The notes under the pieces were generated by a model, which saw only the letters and a program-made list of their open reading frames with translations, ran no database searches and was not told where the DNA came from. Source: an uncultured Clostridiaceae bacterium (GTDB lineage: Bacteria; Bacillota; Clostridia; TANB77; CAG-508). From it: DNA of 51,307 bases. Below are positions 25,131 to 34,832 of the stretch, one piece after another (position 1 is the first letter of the stretch; every line of letters begins with the position of its first letter). The position numbers and the translations under genes are program-made. The stretch covers positions 1 to 51,307 of the forward strand of contig CAMMAC010000010.1 of assembly GCA_946493085.1 (NCBI GenBank), given 5' to 3'.

Positions 25131-26390
25131 CTATGATAAATATTCATGAATTGCTTCTGCTGCTTTTCTGCCTGCTCTTGCTGCCCATGCTACTGTTGCC
25201 TTTTGTCCAGTAATGTCTCCTCCTGCAAAAATTCCTTTTTCTGTTGTTTGATAATTTTCGTTTACTGTGATATAGCCTTTTTTGCTCTTTTCTACAGGTA
25301 ATGTTTGCATGATTTTTTCTTCTGGCTTAGATCCAATTGCCATTACTACATAATCCATATCCATGATTTCATTACTACCTTCTATATCTACAGGACTTGG
25401 TCTACTATCTCCTTCTTTTTGCACTAATTGGGTCCTAATACATTCTATTTTATTTACTTTTTCTCCGTTACTATCTGGCAAAACTTTTACAATATTGTGC
25501 AAAAATAGAAACTTTACACCTTCCTCTTTTGCCTCTTGTATTTCTTTTCTTTCTGCTGGCATTTGTTCTTCTGCCCTTCTGTAAATAACGACTACCTCTT
25601 TTGCTCCTAATCGCTTTATTGTTCTTGCACAATCCATGGCTACATTTCCGCCACCGATAACTGCTATTTTTTTGCCAGCATAGTCTGGATGAAGCTGATA
25701 TTCTAATAATTCATTTCCTCCATAAACACCTTGCAAGTTTTCTCCTTCTATTCCCATTTTACTAGACACATTGGCTCCTACGCCTAAGAAAATAGCATCA
25801 TATTCTTTCTTTAATTGCTCTAACATTAGATTCTTTCCTAATTCTTTTCCATAATATACTTGCACACCTAAGTCCAAAACTTTTTGGATAGTTTTTTCCA
25901 CAATTTCTCTGTCTAAACGAAAAGTTGGTATACCATGTTGTATAATTCCTCCTAAGTAATTGTATTTTTCGTAGATACTTACTTCATAACCCATTCTTGC
26001 TAAAAATCCTGCACAAGTAAGTCCTGCTGGACCTCCTCCTACAACGGCTACTTTTTTGTTCTTTTTCTCTATCTTTTCATCGGAAAAGGCATATCCTTCT
26101 TTTAAAGCTATATCTGCTACAAATGCTTCTAATTCTCCAATACTAGTAGGTTCTCCTTTTATTCCTCTAATGCAAGAACCTTGACATTGGCTTTCATGAG
26201 GACAAATTCTACCACAAATTGGTTGTAACATAGAAGTTTTAGACAATATTTGGTATGCTTCTTTATATTCTCCCTTTTTAATACAATTAATAAAGGAAGG
26301 AATATCGTTTTCCAAAGGACACCCCTTTTGACATGGTTTTGTTTTGCAATTTAAACAATAATTTGCTTTTTCTTGTATTTCTTGGTTCAT
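25131..26390 (-). CDS. GltD-like FAD/NAD(P)-dependent oxidoreductase
   Basis: The 419-residue protein begins with the cysteine-rich iron-sulfur region of glutamate synthase small subunits (CLNCKTKPCQKGCP, CGRICPHESQCQGSC). It then has an FAD dinucleotide-binding motif (VGGGPAGLTCAGFLARMG), an NAD(P)-binding motif (VIGGGNVAMDC) and the family block GIFAGGDITG. No large GltB subunit is adjacent, so it is one of the stand-alone relatives (GltD, NfnB or SudA-type). Its electron partner cannot be assigned. The gene follows the uracil-DNA glycosylase with a gap of 68 bases. Confidence 0.9.
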   Translation of the reverse strand: MNQEIQEKANYCLNCKTKPCQKGCPLENDIPSFINCIKKGEYKEAYQILSKTSMLQPICGRICPHESQCQGSCIRGIKGEPTSIGELEAFVADIALKEGYAFSDEKIEKKNKKVAVVGGGPAGLTCAGFLARMGYEVSIYEKYNYLGGIIQHGIPTFRLDREIVEKTIQKVLDLGVQVYYGKELGKNLMLEQLKKEYDAIFLGVGANVSSKMGIEGENLQGVYGGNELLEYQLHPDYAGKKIAVIGGGNVAMDCARTIKRLGAKEVVVIYRRAEEQMPAERKEIQEAKEEGVKFLFLHNIVKVLPDSNGEKVNKIECIRTQLVQKEGDSRPSPVDIEGSNEIMDMDYVVMAIGSKPEEKIMQTLPVEKSKKGYITVNENYQTTEKGIFAGGDITGQKATVAWAARAGRKAAEAIHEYLS

Positions 26391-26458
26391 TTTTTCGTCT
26401 CCTTTTCCTTGTAATTGTACTCACACTTTCTATCTTTGTCAATCCATTTGACTATCTA

Positions 26459-27013
26459 TTATAATACATCCATTCGTTTTTTTACTTCTTTTAAATCTTT
26501 CCAAAAGTCTATTTTCTTTGTTTCATCTCTTAATAATGCTGCAGGATGCCAAGTAGGCATATAAGATATTCCTCTAAATTCTATCCATTCTCCTCTACTA
26601 TTGGTGATACCATAGTCTTTTCCTAAGATATTTTTTAATGCGGTACTTCCCAATAAAACAATAATTTTTGGCTTTACTAAAATAACTTGATTACGCAAAT
26701 AATCTAAGCAAGCTTGTGCCTCGTCCGCTTCTGGCACACGATTAGATGGAGGTCTACATTTTACAATATTAGCAATATATACTTCTTCTCTGGAAATACC
26801 AATTCCTTGAAATGCTTTATCCATTAGTTTTCCTGCTTTTCCTACAAATGGAATTCCTTGGGTATCTTCATCTGCTCCCGGTCCTTCTCCAATAAACATG
26901 ACATCTGCTTGTTTATTTCCCGTTCCAAACACGATATTTTTTCTATTTTGACATAATTTACATTTTTTGCATCCTACAATGCTTTTTTCTAAATCTTCCC
27001 AATTATCATACAT
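26459..27013 (-). CDS. Family 4 uracil-DNA glycosylase
   Basis: The 184-residue protein has the family-4 start [11 protein letters not shown] (two Fe-S cysteines), the active-site [20 protein letters not shown], the further iron-sulfur cysteines in VKCRPP and EAQACLDYL, and the late motif [11 protein letters not shown]. It removes uracil from DNA. Only 3 bases separate it from the upstream 348-residue protein gene, so the two are co-translated. Confidence 0.93.
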   Translation of the reverse strand: MYDNWEDLEKSIVGCKKCKLCQNRKNIVFGTGNKQADVMFIGEGPGADEDTQGIPFVGKAGKLMDKAFQGIGISREEVYIANIVKCRPPSNRVPEADEAQACLDYLRNQVILVKPKIIVLLGSTALKNILGKDYGITNSRGEWIEFRGISYMPTWHPAALLRDETKKIDFWKDLKEVKKRMDVL

Positions 27014-27016
27014 TTT

Positions 27017-28063
27017 TTATTCTCCTCTTGCTATATTTCCATTTCTTATTTCTTCTAAGCCCTTTATTTTTAAATCTGGATTTCTACTCTGTAATAAACG
27101 CAAATTTTGTTTTACTCTTTGCAACAATTCTACTTCTTTTTGTTTTTTTAAATCGGTATAAAATTTTTTGTATTCTCTCATATCCTCTATGTTTCCATTT
27201 ATCTGTTTTGCAAAGTAAATATCTCTTAAAGACGTTTCTATTACTGCTTCTCTTACACTCTCTTCTAATGCCATACTCAAATATTTGTTGTAAGAACCTT
27301 TTTCTGTTATGAGCCTTCCTCTCATATCTTTATAAGGTTGAGTTGGATTAGATGCATAATTCATAAATCCTTCTATTGTTTCTATAAAAGGATTTGTTAT
27401 TTCTGATCCATATAATAAATATGGTTTTTCTTTTTTTATCTGTAACATTGTTTGTATTACTGAGTTTATCTGTTCCATATTTATATAAAAAACTAATTTT
27501 TCGAGTCTATTTCCACTTTCCATTTCTTGATCTGCTAAAAACTTAACATAGTAAGAACCTTTGTCCATCCTATTAATAAATTCACATACTAAAGCTGCTA
27601 CATTTTGCCTGTGTGTATTTACATAAATTCTTATCATTTTGTTTTGGTCAGTTTCATAATCTCCATGCCTAATATGGTAAAATACATCTTGTTTTTCTCT
27701 TTCACTTTTTTGTCTAAGCACTTCAAATCTTCTATTTCTCTCTAAATTTTCTATTAGCCAATCTTGAATTTTCCTATTTTCTCCTGGGGGTTCTAATTTA
27801 GTATTCATGCTAGTTAAGATTCCGTAAGAACTAAGCCCTCCTTCTTTAACAGCATAACTTTCCTTAAAATAGATATCCATATAATCTAAAATTGCTTTTT
27901 CTAATTGACTATGGTATACTACTGGTTGAATCGGTAACCTTTCTTGTACTTTCCATTGTTCATTTCTTCTATACTCATTTGGTAATTGTTTTGCTTCTGG
28001 AAGTTTTTTCACTCCTTTTTTCGTATTGGTAAAAAAATCTACTATCTTATCTATCCAATTCAT
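27017..28063 (-). CDS. Hypothetical protein, 348 aa (possible HopA1-like)
   Basis: The protein is soluble and rich in charged and aromatic residues. The middle part has IRIYVNTHRQNVAALVCEFI, then SYYVKFLADQ, then LVFYINMEQ. This order vaguely recalls HopA1-type domains (PF17914), but I cannot confirm it. The N-terminus (MNWIDKIVDFF) is amphipathic and the C-terminus is a basic helix. It sits between the LD-carboxypeptidase gene (22 bases upstream) and the uracil-DNA glycosylase gene (3 bases downstream), so it is part of the operon. No function is assigned. Confidence 0.7.
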   Translation of the reverse strand: MNWIDKIVDFFTNTKKGVKKLPEAKQLPNEYRRNEQWKVQERLPIQPVVYHSQLEKAILDYMDIYFKESYAVKEGGLSSYGILTSMNTKLEPPGENRKIQDWLIENLERNRRFEVLRQKSEREKQDVFYHIRHGDYETDQNKMIRIYVNTHRQNVAALVCEFINRMDKGSYYVKFLADQEMESGNRLEKLVFYINMEQINSVIQTMLQIKKEKPYLLYGSEITNPFIETIEGFMNYASNPTQPYKDMRGRLITEKGSYNKYLSMALEESVREAVIETSLRDIYFAKQINGNIEDMREYKKFYTDLKKQKEVELLQRVKQNLRLLQSRNPDLKIKGLEEIRNGNIARGE

Positions 28064-28085
28064 TTTGTCTTCCTTTCTCCCTTTT

Positions 28086-29000
28086 CTATCTCACACAATC
28101 TTCTAAAAGACTGATTTTTTCTTCTTTTGTAGTATCTATTTTTGCTCTTGTCCCGATGGGAATTACCATCTTTTTCTCTGTGTGTCCAAAATTATTCGAT
28201 TTGATAATAGGAAAAGAATATTCTCCTTCTAATACATCTAATACTATTTTTTCTAAAGCCACACTCCCATCATAGTTTCCTATCCACATTCCTTTTAGTC
28301 TATCAAAAACTCCATTTTGTTTTAGATGATATAAATGATGGCTCACAAGTGCTGGTGGGCTTTCCAAAGATAATTCTTCGATAAATAATATTTTATCTTG
28401 AAAGTCTACTGCATATTTCCCTGCTACTAAATCCTTTATGAGACTCAAATTACCTCCTATTAAGCTTCCTTGTGCGGTTCCTTCTTGTATTACAGAAAAC
28501 TCATCTTCTGGTTCTCTTAGGGCTGTTTTTCCTTCTACAAAACGTTTCATTACTTGTTCATAAGCATAGGCAGTTGCCCAAGACGTAAGAGATTTAAAAG
28601 TAGGTCCGTGAAAAGTAACTAAACCTGTTTTTTGTGTTATCACATTTAAGATAGAAGTAGCATCACTAAAGCCACATACAATTTTAGGATGTTTTTTTAT
28701 ACTTTCATAATCTAAATACTCTAATGCACTATTAGAATTAAAACCACCAGCTGCCCAGAAAATAGCCTTTACTTCTGGATTTAAAAACATTTGGTTTATA
28801 TCTTCTGCTTTTTCTTTGGCAGAAGCACTGTATCCTAACGTATTAGAAAAGGCATATTTTCCAAAAGTAATAGAAAATCCAGAGCCTTCCATTAATAAAA
28901 TAGATTGGTTAATAGTCTCCAAGTCTTCCTCTTCTATACAATCGGAAGGTGCTACTACTGCTATCGTATCTCCCTTTTTTAATTTCTCTGGCATTAACAT
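28086..29000 (-). CDS. S66 family LD-carboxypeptidase (LdcA/MccF-like)
   Basis: The 304-residue protein has GDTIAVVAPSD at the N-terminus, a nucleophile serine (S112) in CGFSDATSI, the glycine-rich GSLIGGNLSLI and LFIEEL with the catalytic Glu region. S66 peptidases cleave the L,D bond in murein tetrapeptides or hydrolyse MccC-type compounds. The ATG has GAGGAGGAG before it and overlaps the end of the YfiH-like gene by 7 bases, so translation is coupled. There is no signal peptide, so it acts in the cytoplasm. Confidence 0.92.
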   Translation of the reverse strand: MLMPEKLKKGDTIAVVAPSDCIEEEDLETINQSILLMEGSGFSITFGKYAFSNTLGYSASAKEKAEDINQMFLNPEVKAIFWAAGGFNSNSALEYLDYESIKKHPKIVCGFSDATSILNVITQKTGLVTFHGPTFKSLTSWATAYAYEQVMKRFVEGKTALREPEDEFSVIQEGTAQGSLIGGNLSLIKDLVAGKYAVDFQDKILFIEELSLESPPALVSHHLYHLKQNGVFDRLKGMWIGNYDGSVALEKIVLDVLEGEYSFPIIKSNNFGHTEKKMVIPIGTRAKIDTTKEEKISLLEDCVR

Positions 29001-29809
29001 TTTACTCCTCCTCTTAAAGCAATTAGCCCCATATTTCTTCCTGCTTTTTCTTTTTCTGCTCTATGGGAATGTATTTGGTCTGCATGGCAAACTGTACAAA
29101 TTCCACTATCTACAATGTTTTCTGGTTTCACTCCTGCTTGTTCTAGCATTTCTATGATTAGTTTTGTAGTATTTATCTTGTATTTTTGTTTTCCTTCTTT
29201 TATCCCCGCCATTTGTATACATTCTTTCCATACATTGCTCTCTTTGGCAAAAGCTTCTTCAAATAATGTTTTGGCATCTTCTTCTACTTCAAAATGGCAT
29301 TCTTTAATGCAAGGTCCTATACAACAAAGGATATCTTTGGGGCTACTTCCATAAATTTTTTGCATTTGCTCAATTCCTCTTTTTCCTATCTTTTTTACTG
29401 TCCCTCTCCATCCAGAGTGAATATTTCCTACTACTTTTTTGACAGGGTCATAGAAAAATATTGGTGTACAATCTGCAAAACGAAGCCCTAAGGTTACTCC
29501 TTTCTGATTTGTGATTAATCCATCCATATCTGTATAAATTTCCTTATAATCTTCTACTTCTTTTACTACATTTCCATGGACTTGCATTTCTATTTGTGCT
29601 AATTTTTCTCTATCTATTCCTAAATGATTACATAGTTTTGGAAAATATGGGTTTTTTAGTGCAGAAATATAGTTGATATTTTCTTTTCCCTTCATGGTAA
29701 AACAATGTGTGATTTCTTTATATTCTAATAGTCTTCTAAATTGTAAATATTCTATTCCATCTGACTCTTTTACATGTATCACTTGTTCATTGGATAAATC
29801 TTTTTCCAT
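28994..29809 (-). CDS. pgeF: YfiH/PgeF family multicopper-oxidase-like (laccase domain) protein
   Basis: The 271-residue protein has the family blocks RFADCTPIFFYDP, NIHSGWRGTVKKIG and CCIGPCIKECHFEV, which hold the conserved Cys and His metal ligands. In other bacteria such proteins (PgeF/YlmD) act as purine nucleoside enzymes or correct murein precursors. AGAGGGG lies before the ATG at 29809. A longer frame to 29836 would overlap the MBL gene by 25 bases and lacks a site. It is coupled to the LD-carboxypeptidase gene, which hints at a shared cell-wall role (inference). Confidence 0.92.
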   Translation of the reverse strand: MEKDLSNEQVIHVKESDGIEYLQFRRLLEYKEITHCFTMKGKENINYISALKNPYFPKLCNHLGIDREKLAQIEMQVHGNVVKEVEDYKEIYTDMDGLITNQKGVTLGLRFADCTPIFFYDPVKKVVGNIHSGWRGTVKKIGKRGIEQMQKIYGSSPKDILCCIGPCIKECHFEVEEDAKTLFEEAFAKESNVWKECIQMAGIKEGKQKYKINTTKLIIEMLEQAGVKPENIVDSGICTVCHADQIHSHRAEKEKAGRNMGLIALRGGVKC

Positions 29810-29811
29810 AC

Positions 29812-30699
29812 TTACCCCTCTTTCTTCGTTTTCCATAATAGCTGACTATTCTCGAAAATAGCTTCTAATTTTTCTTGTTCATATAGATAGCTTAAATAAG
29901 CTTTTAGTGTACTTCCTATTAAGACATATTGTGTGAAATTCATATGTAATCCATAATGTATAAACATATGCTGTAATAATACTTCAAATGTACAAGGAGT
30001 TTTGGCATAATTTAATATTTCTTCTATAATTTCTTGCATTTTCTCACGATTTTCTTGTACATAAGGTTTTATATCTTCTACTGGATCCATATGGGATGGA
30101 ATAAATAGCTTTCCTTCCAGCTTTTCCACCACGTCTAAAGAATGAAAATATTCTTCTACATTATATAAAAAGGTAATATGATGTTTTTGTATGGTATCGT
30201 GACTTGCTACGCTATCTCCCAAAAACCATACATCATCTTTTGTCTTAATTCCCACCATGGAAAAAGAATGTCCATTTAAGTCTACCATCTCTAGTCCTTC
30301 TGGAAGTACTTCTTGGATTAATTCTTCTACCCTACTTTCTTTAGCTAGTAAAAATTTATTTTGTATTTCATGATTAGGATAACTGCCATATAAGAAGGCA
30401 GGCTCTAAGATAGGATGTTCTACTAAAGCTCTATCTACTCCCCTACAATAAATTTTGCATCCTTCTCTTTCTTGTAATAGGCGGTTTCCTCCTATATGGT
30501 CTGCATGAGAATGGGTATTAATAATCCTATTTAATTTCCAATTATTTTCTCTTAAAATGTTTTGTACCTTTTTACCTGCATCTTTATCATTTCCACTGTC
30601 AATTAAACATACTTCTCCGTTATCTAATTGATAAATTCCCATTCTTGTAGGAGAATCTATATAGTACGTACGCTCACCTACTTGCTTTAATTCATACAT
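29812..30699 (-). CDS. MBL-fold metallohydrolase
   Basis: The 295-residue protein has the metallo-beta-lactamase motif THSHADHIGG (about residues 62-71), a later GHSFSMVG histidine, WFLGDSV with the bridging aspartate, and a C-terminal histidine in FIPSHMDPV. These make a typical binuclear zinc site. The C-terminal 90 residues form a helical extension. The substrate cannot be told from the sequence. It starts 3 bases after the addB stop codon. Confidence 0.9.
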   Translation of the reverse strand: MYELKQVGERTYYIDSPTRMGIYQLDNGEVCLIDSGNDKDAGKKVQNILRENNWKLNRIINTHSHADHIGGNRLLQEREGCKIYCRGVDRALVEHPILEPAFLYGSYPNHEIQNKFLLAKESRVEELIQEVLPEGLEMVDLNGHSFSMVGIKTKDDVWFLGDSVASHDTIQKHHITFLYNVEEYFHSLDVVEKLEGKLFIPSHMDPVEDIKPYVQENREKMQEIIEEILNYAKTPCTFEVLLQHMFIHYGLHMNFTQYVLIGSTLKAYLSYLYEQEKLEAIFENSQLLWKTKKEG

Positions 30700-30702
30700 C
30701 TT

Positions 30703-33700
30703 TTATCTTCCCTTCTCTACCTCTTTTTGCATTTGCTGCATGATTTCTTGTTTTTCTTTTTTCGCAATGTAGCGATATTTACAACCTTCCTCTTTTGGTT
30801 CAAATTGACATATTTCTTTATAAGGACAGTATTCACATGGTGTTTTTTTATTTTTACTGTTATAATATGGCTCTAATGCTATTTTTCCGGCATAAATTTC
30901 TTCTGCAATTTGCTGTATTAGCCCATTCGTATACTTCTGCAATACTTCAAATTCTTCTTTGGTAACAGCGTTGGATTTTGCCATACTCAAATTTCCATCT
31001 TTATCTAAATAAGCTGGCACGATAGAAGAAGCACCTTTTTCTAAAGTTTTATCCATCTTTTTTACCATTTCTACGTCTGCTAGAATAAAACCTTGCATAC
31101 GAAACCTTTTGGCAATTTCTTTATTTAGGGTCTCTTCCTCTATTCTTCCCTCTGCTTGCACAATAGGATCTAGTAAAGAGAAATATAGGGTACCTGCTGG
31201 CAACATATTTTCTTCTTTGCAAGTAGCATCTAAATAGGTTAAAAGCTGAATCTGAATACCTGCCATTACTTCGTTTAAATCTATATTTTTTACAGAAGAT
31301 TTATAGTCAATAATACGAATATACTCTCCTTTTTCTGTTTTAGCAATATCTACCCTGTCTATTTTCCCTGTTATTTCTACTCTCTTTCCATCTTTTAAAG
31401 CTAATTCTATAGGTGGATATTGTTTTCCTTTTTTAAATTCTAATTCATTTCCGTATACTTCAAAATCGCTATTTTTTAAACTTTGTAAGATATATTTCAT
31501 AGAAGTGTAAATCACTCTTTTTAGGCGCATAGCCAACAATTGATATTTCTGATTACTTCTAAAAATATAATTGCGTGGACTAGCTAGTTTTTCCTCTACA
31601 ATAGTATCTATCATTTCCTTTACTTCTTGCTCTTCTAAATCTTTATAATGATAGCCATTTTCTCTTACAGTTTCAAAAAAGGTATCAATCACTTCATGCA
31701 TAAAGCTGCCTGTATCTACCGCCTGTACTTTAAATTCTGTTTTTTCTGATAGATTTAGCCCATATTGTAAAAAGTAAGAAAATGGACAGGAACGATACTG
31801 CTCTAATCGCGATACACTTGTATGCAAAGTATCTCCATATAACTTTTCTGAATTTTCTTTTGTTATCGGTTCTAGTTTGTTGGTTTTAGTAATTGCCTTT
31901 TTTATGGTTTCTATCTTATCTTTCCATTTTTCGTCTTCCTCAAAAGCTTTATAAATTTGAAACCAAATGTCTTCTATTTCTTTTCCTTCTTTTAATTCTT
32001 CTAATTTGGTAACCAATGTTTCAAAACTTGCCTTTTGATTGGTAATTTTACTTTGTTTTTCCGATAAATCACTTTGTTCTTGCAAATTAGGAAATATCTT
32101 TTTTATCCTGCCTATTAGCATAGAAGGTCTTAATGCGCCACCCTCGCTATCTGTAGATGGATAGGATAAATAAATTTTTTGACTTGCCACCGTAAAGGCT
32201 TTATAGATGGCAAAATTATCTTCATATAATCTCTCTAAGGTTCCTTTAGCAAGTTCTACCCCTTGCACCTTTAAATACTCTCTATCCTTATCATTAAAAA
32301 ATCCTTCTTCTTTATAAATAGTAGGAAATACACCATCATTTACACCTATCATAAATATGGCTTTTACAGTATGTGTTCTTGTTCTATCTATGTCTCCTAC
32401 CATAACTTGGTCCATTACCTCTGGAATTTTTCCTAAACTGCTATTTTTTAGCCCTGTTTTTAATAATTGACTATACTGGTGAAAAGTAATCTTCTCTGAT
32501 GCCAATACCATTACAATTTCATCTAGTACTTCCATGATGACATTCCATGCCATTTTTTGTTCTTTGGCTAATTCTATTTTTCCCTCTTCTTCTAATTCTT
32601 TTTCTCTTTCTTGTAATTGTTTATCAATTCCATTTTCTATCAAAAATAAATAAATTTGTTTTGTAAAACCTTCTACCGTTCTTTGCTCTCTCATTGCTTC
32701 TTTTAACTTCTGTAATGGGATTACTACTTGCTTTCTTGCCGCTTCTATTATTTGCATTTTTTCTTCTGTTTGTGGTGTTTTTTCTTCGTAATTCCATTCT
32801 TCTAGCCACTTATTACCTTTAATCCCCCATTTTCTACAAAAATTTTCTAATAGGGCAATTTCGTCATCTTCTAAATTTAAAAATCCTGTTTTTATATAAG
32901 AAAATACCGCTTCATAGGGCCAATTTTTCGCAAATATTTCTAAAATAGCTAGCAAATATTGTGCTAAATTATTTTGGTTTAATTGTTTCTTTTCGTCCAA
33001 AAATACAGGAATATCGTATTTTTCAAAAATGGCTTTGCATAAATGACTATAAGTTCCTAAATCTTTTGTGATAATAGCGATATCTTTATAGCGATATCCT
33101 TTATTTCTTACTAAATCTTCTATTTCTTCTGCTACATGTTCTATCTCTGTGTAGGCATTACTTGCTAAAAATAAAGAGATTTCTTCTACTTTTTTCTCTT
33201 TTGGATAAATTTGATAAGGTACAGCATAAATATTTCGTTCCAAATGTTTTAATTCTTCATTTTCAAAACGTTTTGGCTCTAGTAACCATACCGGATTTTC
33301 TATTGTAATTTGGTTTCTCTCTGCAATTTCCATTAATCTCTTAGCGGTTTCTTTATTACTATAAAAAATATCACTTTCTTGCTCTTTATCTAAAATAAGA
33401 CTATCGGTTCCTATTGTAATATTCACTTGTTTAGCTCTTTGCAATAAGATTTCCACAATTCTATATTCTTGCTGTGTAAAACCTACAAATTCATCTAAAT
33501 AAAAGTAGGCATCTTTAAATTCTTTTGTTTGCTCTAATTGTTCTGCCAATATGGTTAAGCTGTCGTTTTCATCTATGTATTGGTTCTCTATTTTCTCTTC
33601 CCATTTTTGGTATAGAAGTAGCATATCTGTTAATTTAGCTACTAGATACGGTTCTTCTACTTTTTCTAGTACTTTTCTAATAGCTTCTATGGTAATGTTA

Positions 33701-34080
33701 TGCTTTTTAAACTCTGTTAATTGCCTTTCTACCATTTCTATATTTTGATCCGATTTTCCCAAAAAACGAAGTTTTTTCTTTTGCTCTCCCAAAATTCTAT
33801 CTATTAAGATGGCTTTTCCAGAAGCAGATAGATTTACCTTCGTACTACCTCCTACCTTTGTTTTCATACGATGTGCCATACGTTTGAAAGTTAAAACCTC
33901 TGCATAAATAGCGGCTCCTTCTGGCGTCTTATCTAATAATTTTTTTTCAGCAGTATAGGAAAACTGCTCTGGCGTAATCATATATATTTTTTGTTGCTCT
34001 TTTTGCTTTTTTACAATCTCTTCTAAACAAAACTGACTCTTTCCCGTGCCTGCCCTACCACATATCAAACGTAAGCTCAC
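30703..34080 (-). CDS. addB: AddB subunit of the AddAB helicase-nuclease
   Basis: The 1125-residue protein has an N-terminal Walker A (ICGRAGTGKS), an inactivated helicase-like body and a C-terminal RecB-type nuclease domain (GKIDRVDIAK, IIDYKSS). Four cysteines form the iron-sulfur staple: one in CPFSYFLQYG and three in CEYCPYKEIC. With AddA it processes double-strand breaks for recombination. The start is a GTG at 34080: it gives VSLRLICGRAG, matches the family N-terminus and has GAAGGAG 9 bases before it. The frame runs open to 34143. addA does not lie on either side, unlike the usual addBA order. Confidence 0.93.
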   Translation of the reverse strand: MSLRLICGRAGTGKSQFCLEEIVKKQKEQQKIYMITPEQFSYTAEKKLLDKTPEGAAIYAEVLTFKRMAHRMKTKVGGSTKVNLSASGKAILIDRILGEQKKKLRFLGKSDQNIEMVERQLTEFKKHNITIEAIRKVLEKVEEPYLVAKLTDMLLLYQKWEEKIENQYIDENDSLTILAEQLEQTKEFKDAYFYLDEFVGFTQQEYRIVEILLQRAKQVNITIGTDSLILDKEQESDIFYSNKETAKRLMEIAERNQITIENPVWLLEPKRFENEELKHLERNIYAVPYQIYPKEKKVEEISLFLASNAYTEIEHVAEEIEDLVRNKGYRYKDIAIITKDLGTYSHLCKAIFEKYDIPVFLDEKKQLNQNNLAQYLLAILEIFAKNWPYEAVFSYIKTGFLNLEDDEIALLENFCRKWGIKGNKWLEEWNYEEKTPQTEEKMQIIEAARKQVVIPLQKLKEAMREQRTVEGFTKQIYLFLIENGIDKQLQEREKELEEEGKIELAKEQKMAWNVIMEVLDEIVMVLASEKITFHQYSQLLKTGLKNSSLGKIPEVMDQVMVGDIDRTRTHTVKAIFMIGVNDGVFPTIYKEEGFFNDKDREYLKVQGVELAKGTLERLYEDNFAIYKAFTVASQKIYLSYPSTDSEGGALRPSMLIGRIKKIFPNLQEQSDLSEKQSKITNQKASFETLVTKLEELKEGKEIEDIWFQIYKAFEEDEKWKDKIETIKKAITKTNKLEPITKENSEKLYGDTLHTSVSRLEQYRSCPFSYFLQYGLNLSEKTEFKVQAVDTGSFMHEVIDTFFETVRENGYHYKDLEEQEVKEMIDTIVEEKLASPRNYIFRSNQKYQLLAMRLKRVIYTSMKYILQSLKNSDFEVYGNELEFKKGKQYPPIELALKDGKRVEITGKIDRVDIAKTEKGEYIRIIDYKSSVKNIDLNEVMAGIQIQLLTYLDATCKEENMLPAGTLYFSLLDPIVQAEGRIEEETLNKEIAKRFRMQGFILADVEMVKKMDKTLEKGASSIVPAYLDKDGNLSMAKSNAVTKEEFEVLQKYTNGLIQQIAEEIYAGKIALEPYYNSKNKKTPCEYCPYKEICQFEPKEEGCKYRYIAKKEKQEIMQQMQKEVEKGR

Positions 34081-34166
34081 TTTTTCTTTCTCCTTCTTTA
34101 TTTTTGTTAGCTTCATTGTATCGCACAAAGGAGAAAATAGCAAGTTTTTTATTTGTTCCCTATAGG

Positions 34167-34214
34167 AAAAAACAATGAACTTTAGGGGCGTTCCTTAAAG
34201 TTCATTGTTTTTTT
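34167..34214. terminator. Terminator, stem-loop of the conserved GGAACRYCCC family, copy 3
   Basis: AACAATGAACTTTAGGG and CCTTAAAGTTCATTGTT enclose GCGTT, with A and T runs on either side. It is a bidirectional terminator. In contrast to the other copies, its G-U form is on the + strand. It follows the 153-residue protein gene on the - strand, just ahead of addB. Confidence 0.85.
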
Positions 34215-34242
34215 TGAGAAAGGAATATATTGTCTTTTTTCT

Positions 34243-34704
34243 TCATCTTATTTTCATACCCAACTGGGTATAGTGACAAATAACATCTTCATATGTTTCG
34301 GTAGTATAAATTTTAATCCCCCAACTCACTGTATATCTTACAGAACGGTCATAAGGAAACTGCAACCCATCTTTGTGATAATGCAGTCCTTCCTCATCCA
34401 AAGTATAACTTCCTCTTTGATTAAAGTCGTTATAGTTGGCAATACAAATATTATTCCCCGCATAGTTGTAAACTAATAAATATCTATATTTTTCATAGCC
34501 CAAGTCCTTTCTGGTTGCTCGTGGCATCCTTTCTGTTAAATAACCTTTCGTTCTAATTTGTTCCGCCATTATTTTGTATTCCTTTTCTGTAACATAGGCG
34601 GCAATAATGGGTTTTGCATGCCGATATTGTTCCTCGACATAATCATAAAAAGACATATTCAATTCTACATCATCTTCTTGAAACATAACTATGATTCTGT
34701 TCAT
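34243..34704 (-). CDS. Hypothetical protein, 153 aa
   Basis: AAAGGAGG precedes the ATG, and a plausible promoter and a terminator bracket the gene. The protein is rich in tyrosine (about 18 residues) and has no membrane helix or signal peptide. It looks alpha/beta with a strand-rich second half (LLVYNYAGNNICIANYND, HYHKDGLQFPYD). I recognise no family. Confidence 0.7.
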   Translation of the reverse strand: MNRIIVMFQEDDVELNMSFYDYVEEQYRHAKPIIAAYVTEKEYKIMAEQIRTKGYLTERMPRATRKDLGYEKYRYLLVYNYAGNNICIANYNDFNQRGSYTLDEEGLHYHKDGLQFPYDRSVRYTVSWGIKIYTTETYEDVICHYTQLGMKIR

Positions 34705-34717
34705 ATTTGCCTCCTTT

Positions 34718-34731
34718 GAATAAATTTATTC
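34718..34731 (-). repeat. 14-base palindrome in front of a ribosome site
   Basis: GAATAAATTTATTC is a perfect palindrome directly upstream of AAAGGAGG of the 153-residue protein gene. It might be a binding site or affect initiation, but AT-rich DNA makes such palindromes common. Confidence 0.35.
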
Positions 34732-34789
34732 GTTGTTAGTTACCTCTATGTTAACCCCCTAAGGAGATTATGTAATAAAATATGGATAT

Positions 34790-34818
34790 ATTGTATCACA
34801 TAAATTTTTATTATTCAA
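34790..34818 (-). promoter_or_regulatory. Promoter of the 153-aa protein gene
   Basis: On the - strand TTGAAT (34813-34818) and TACAAT (34790-34795) are separated by 17 bases. The leader is about 80 bases. Confidence 0.6.
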
Positions 34819-34832
34819 TTTATTTTTTCATG

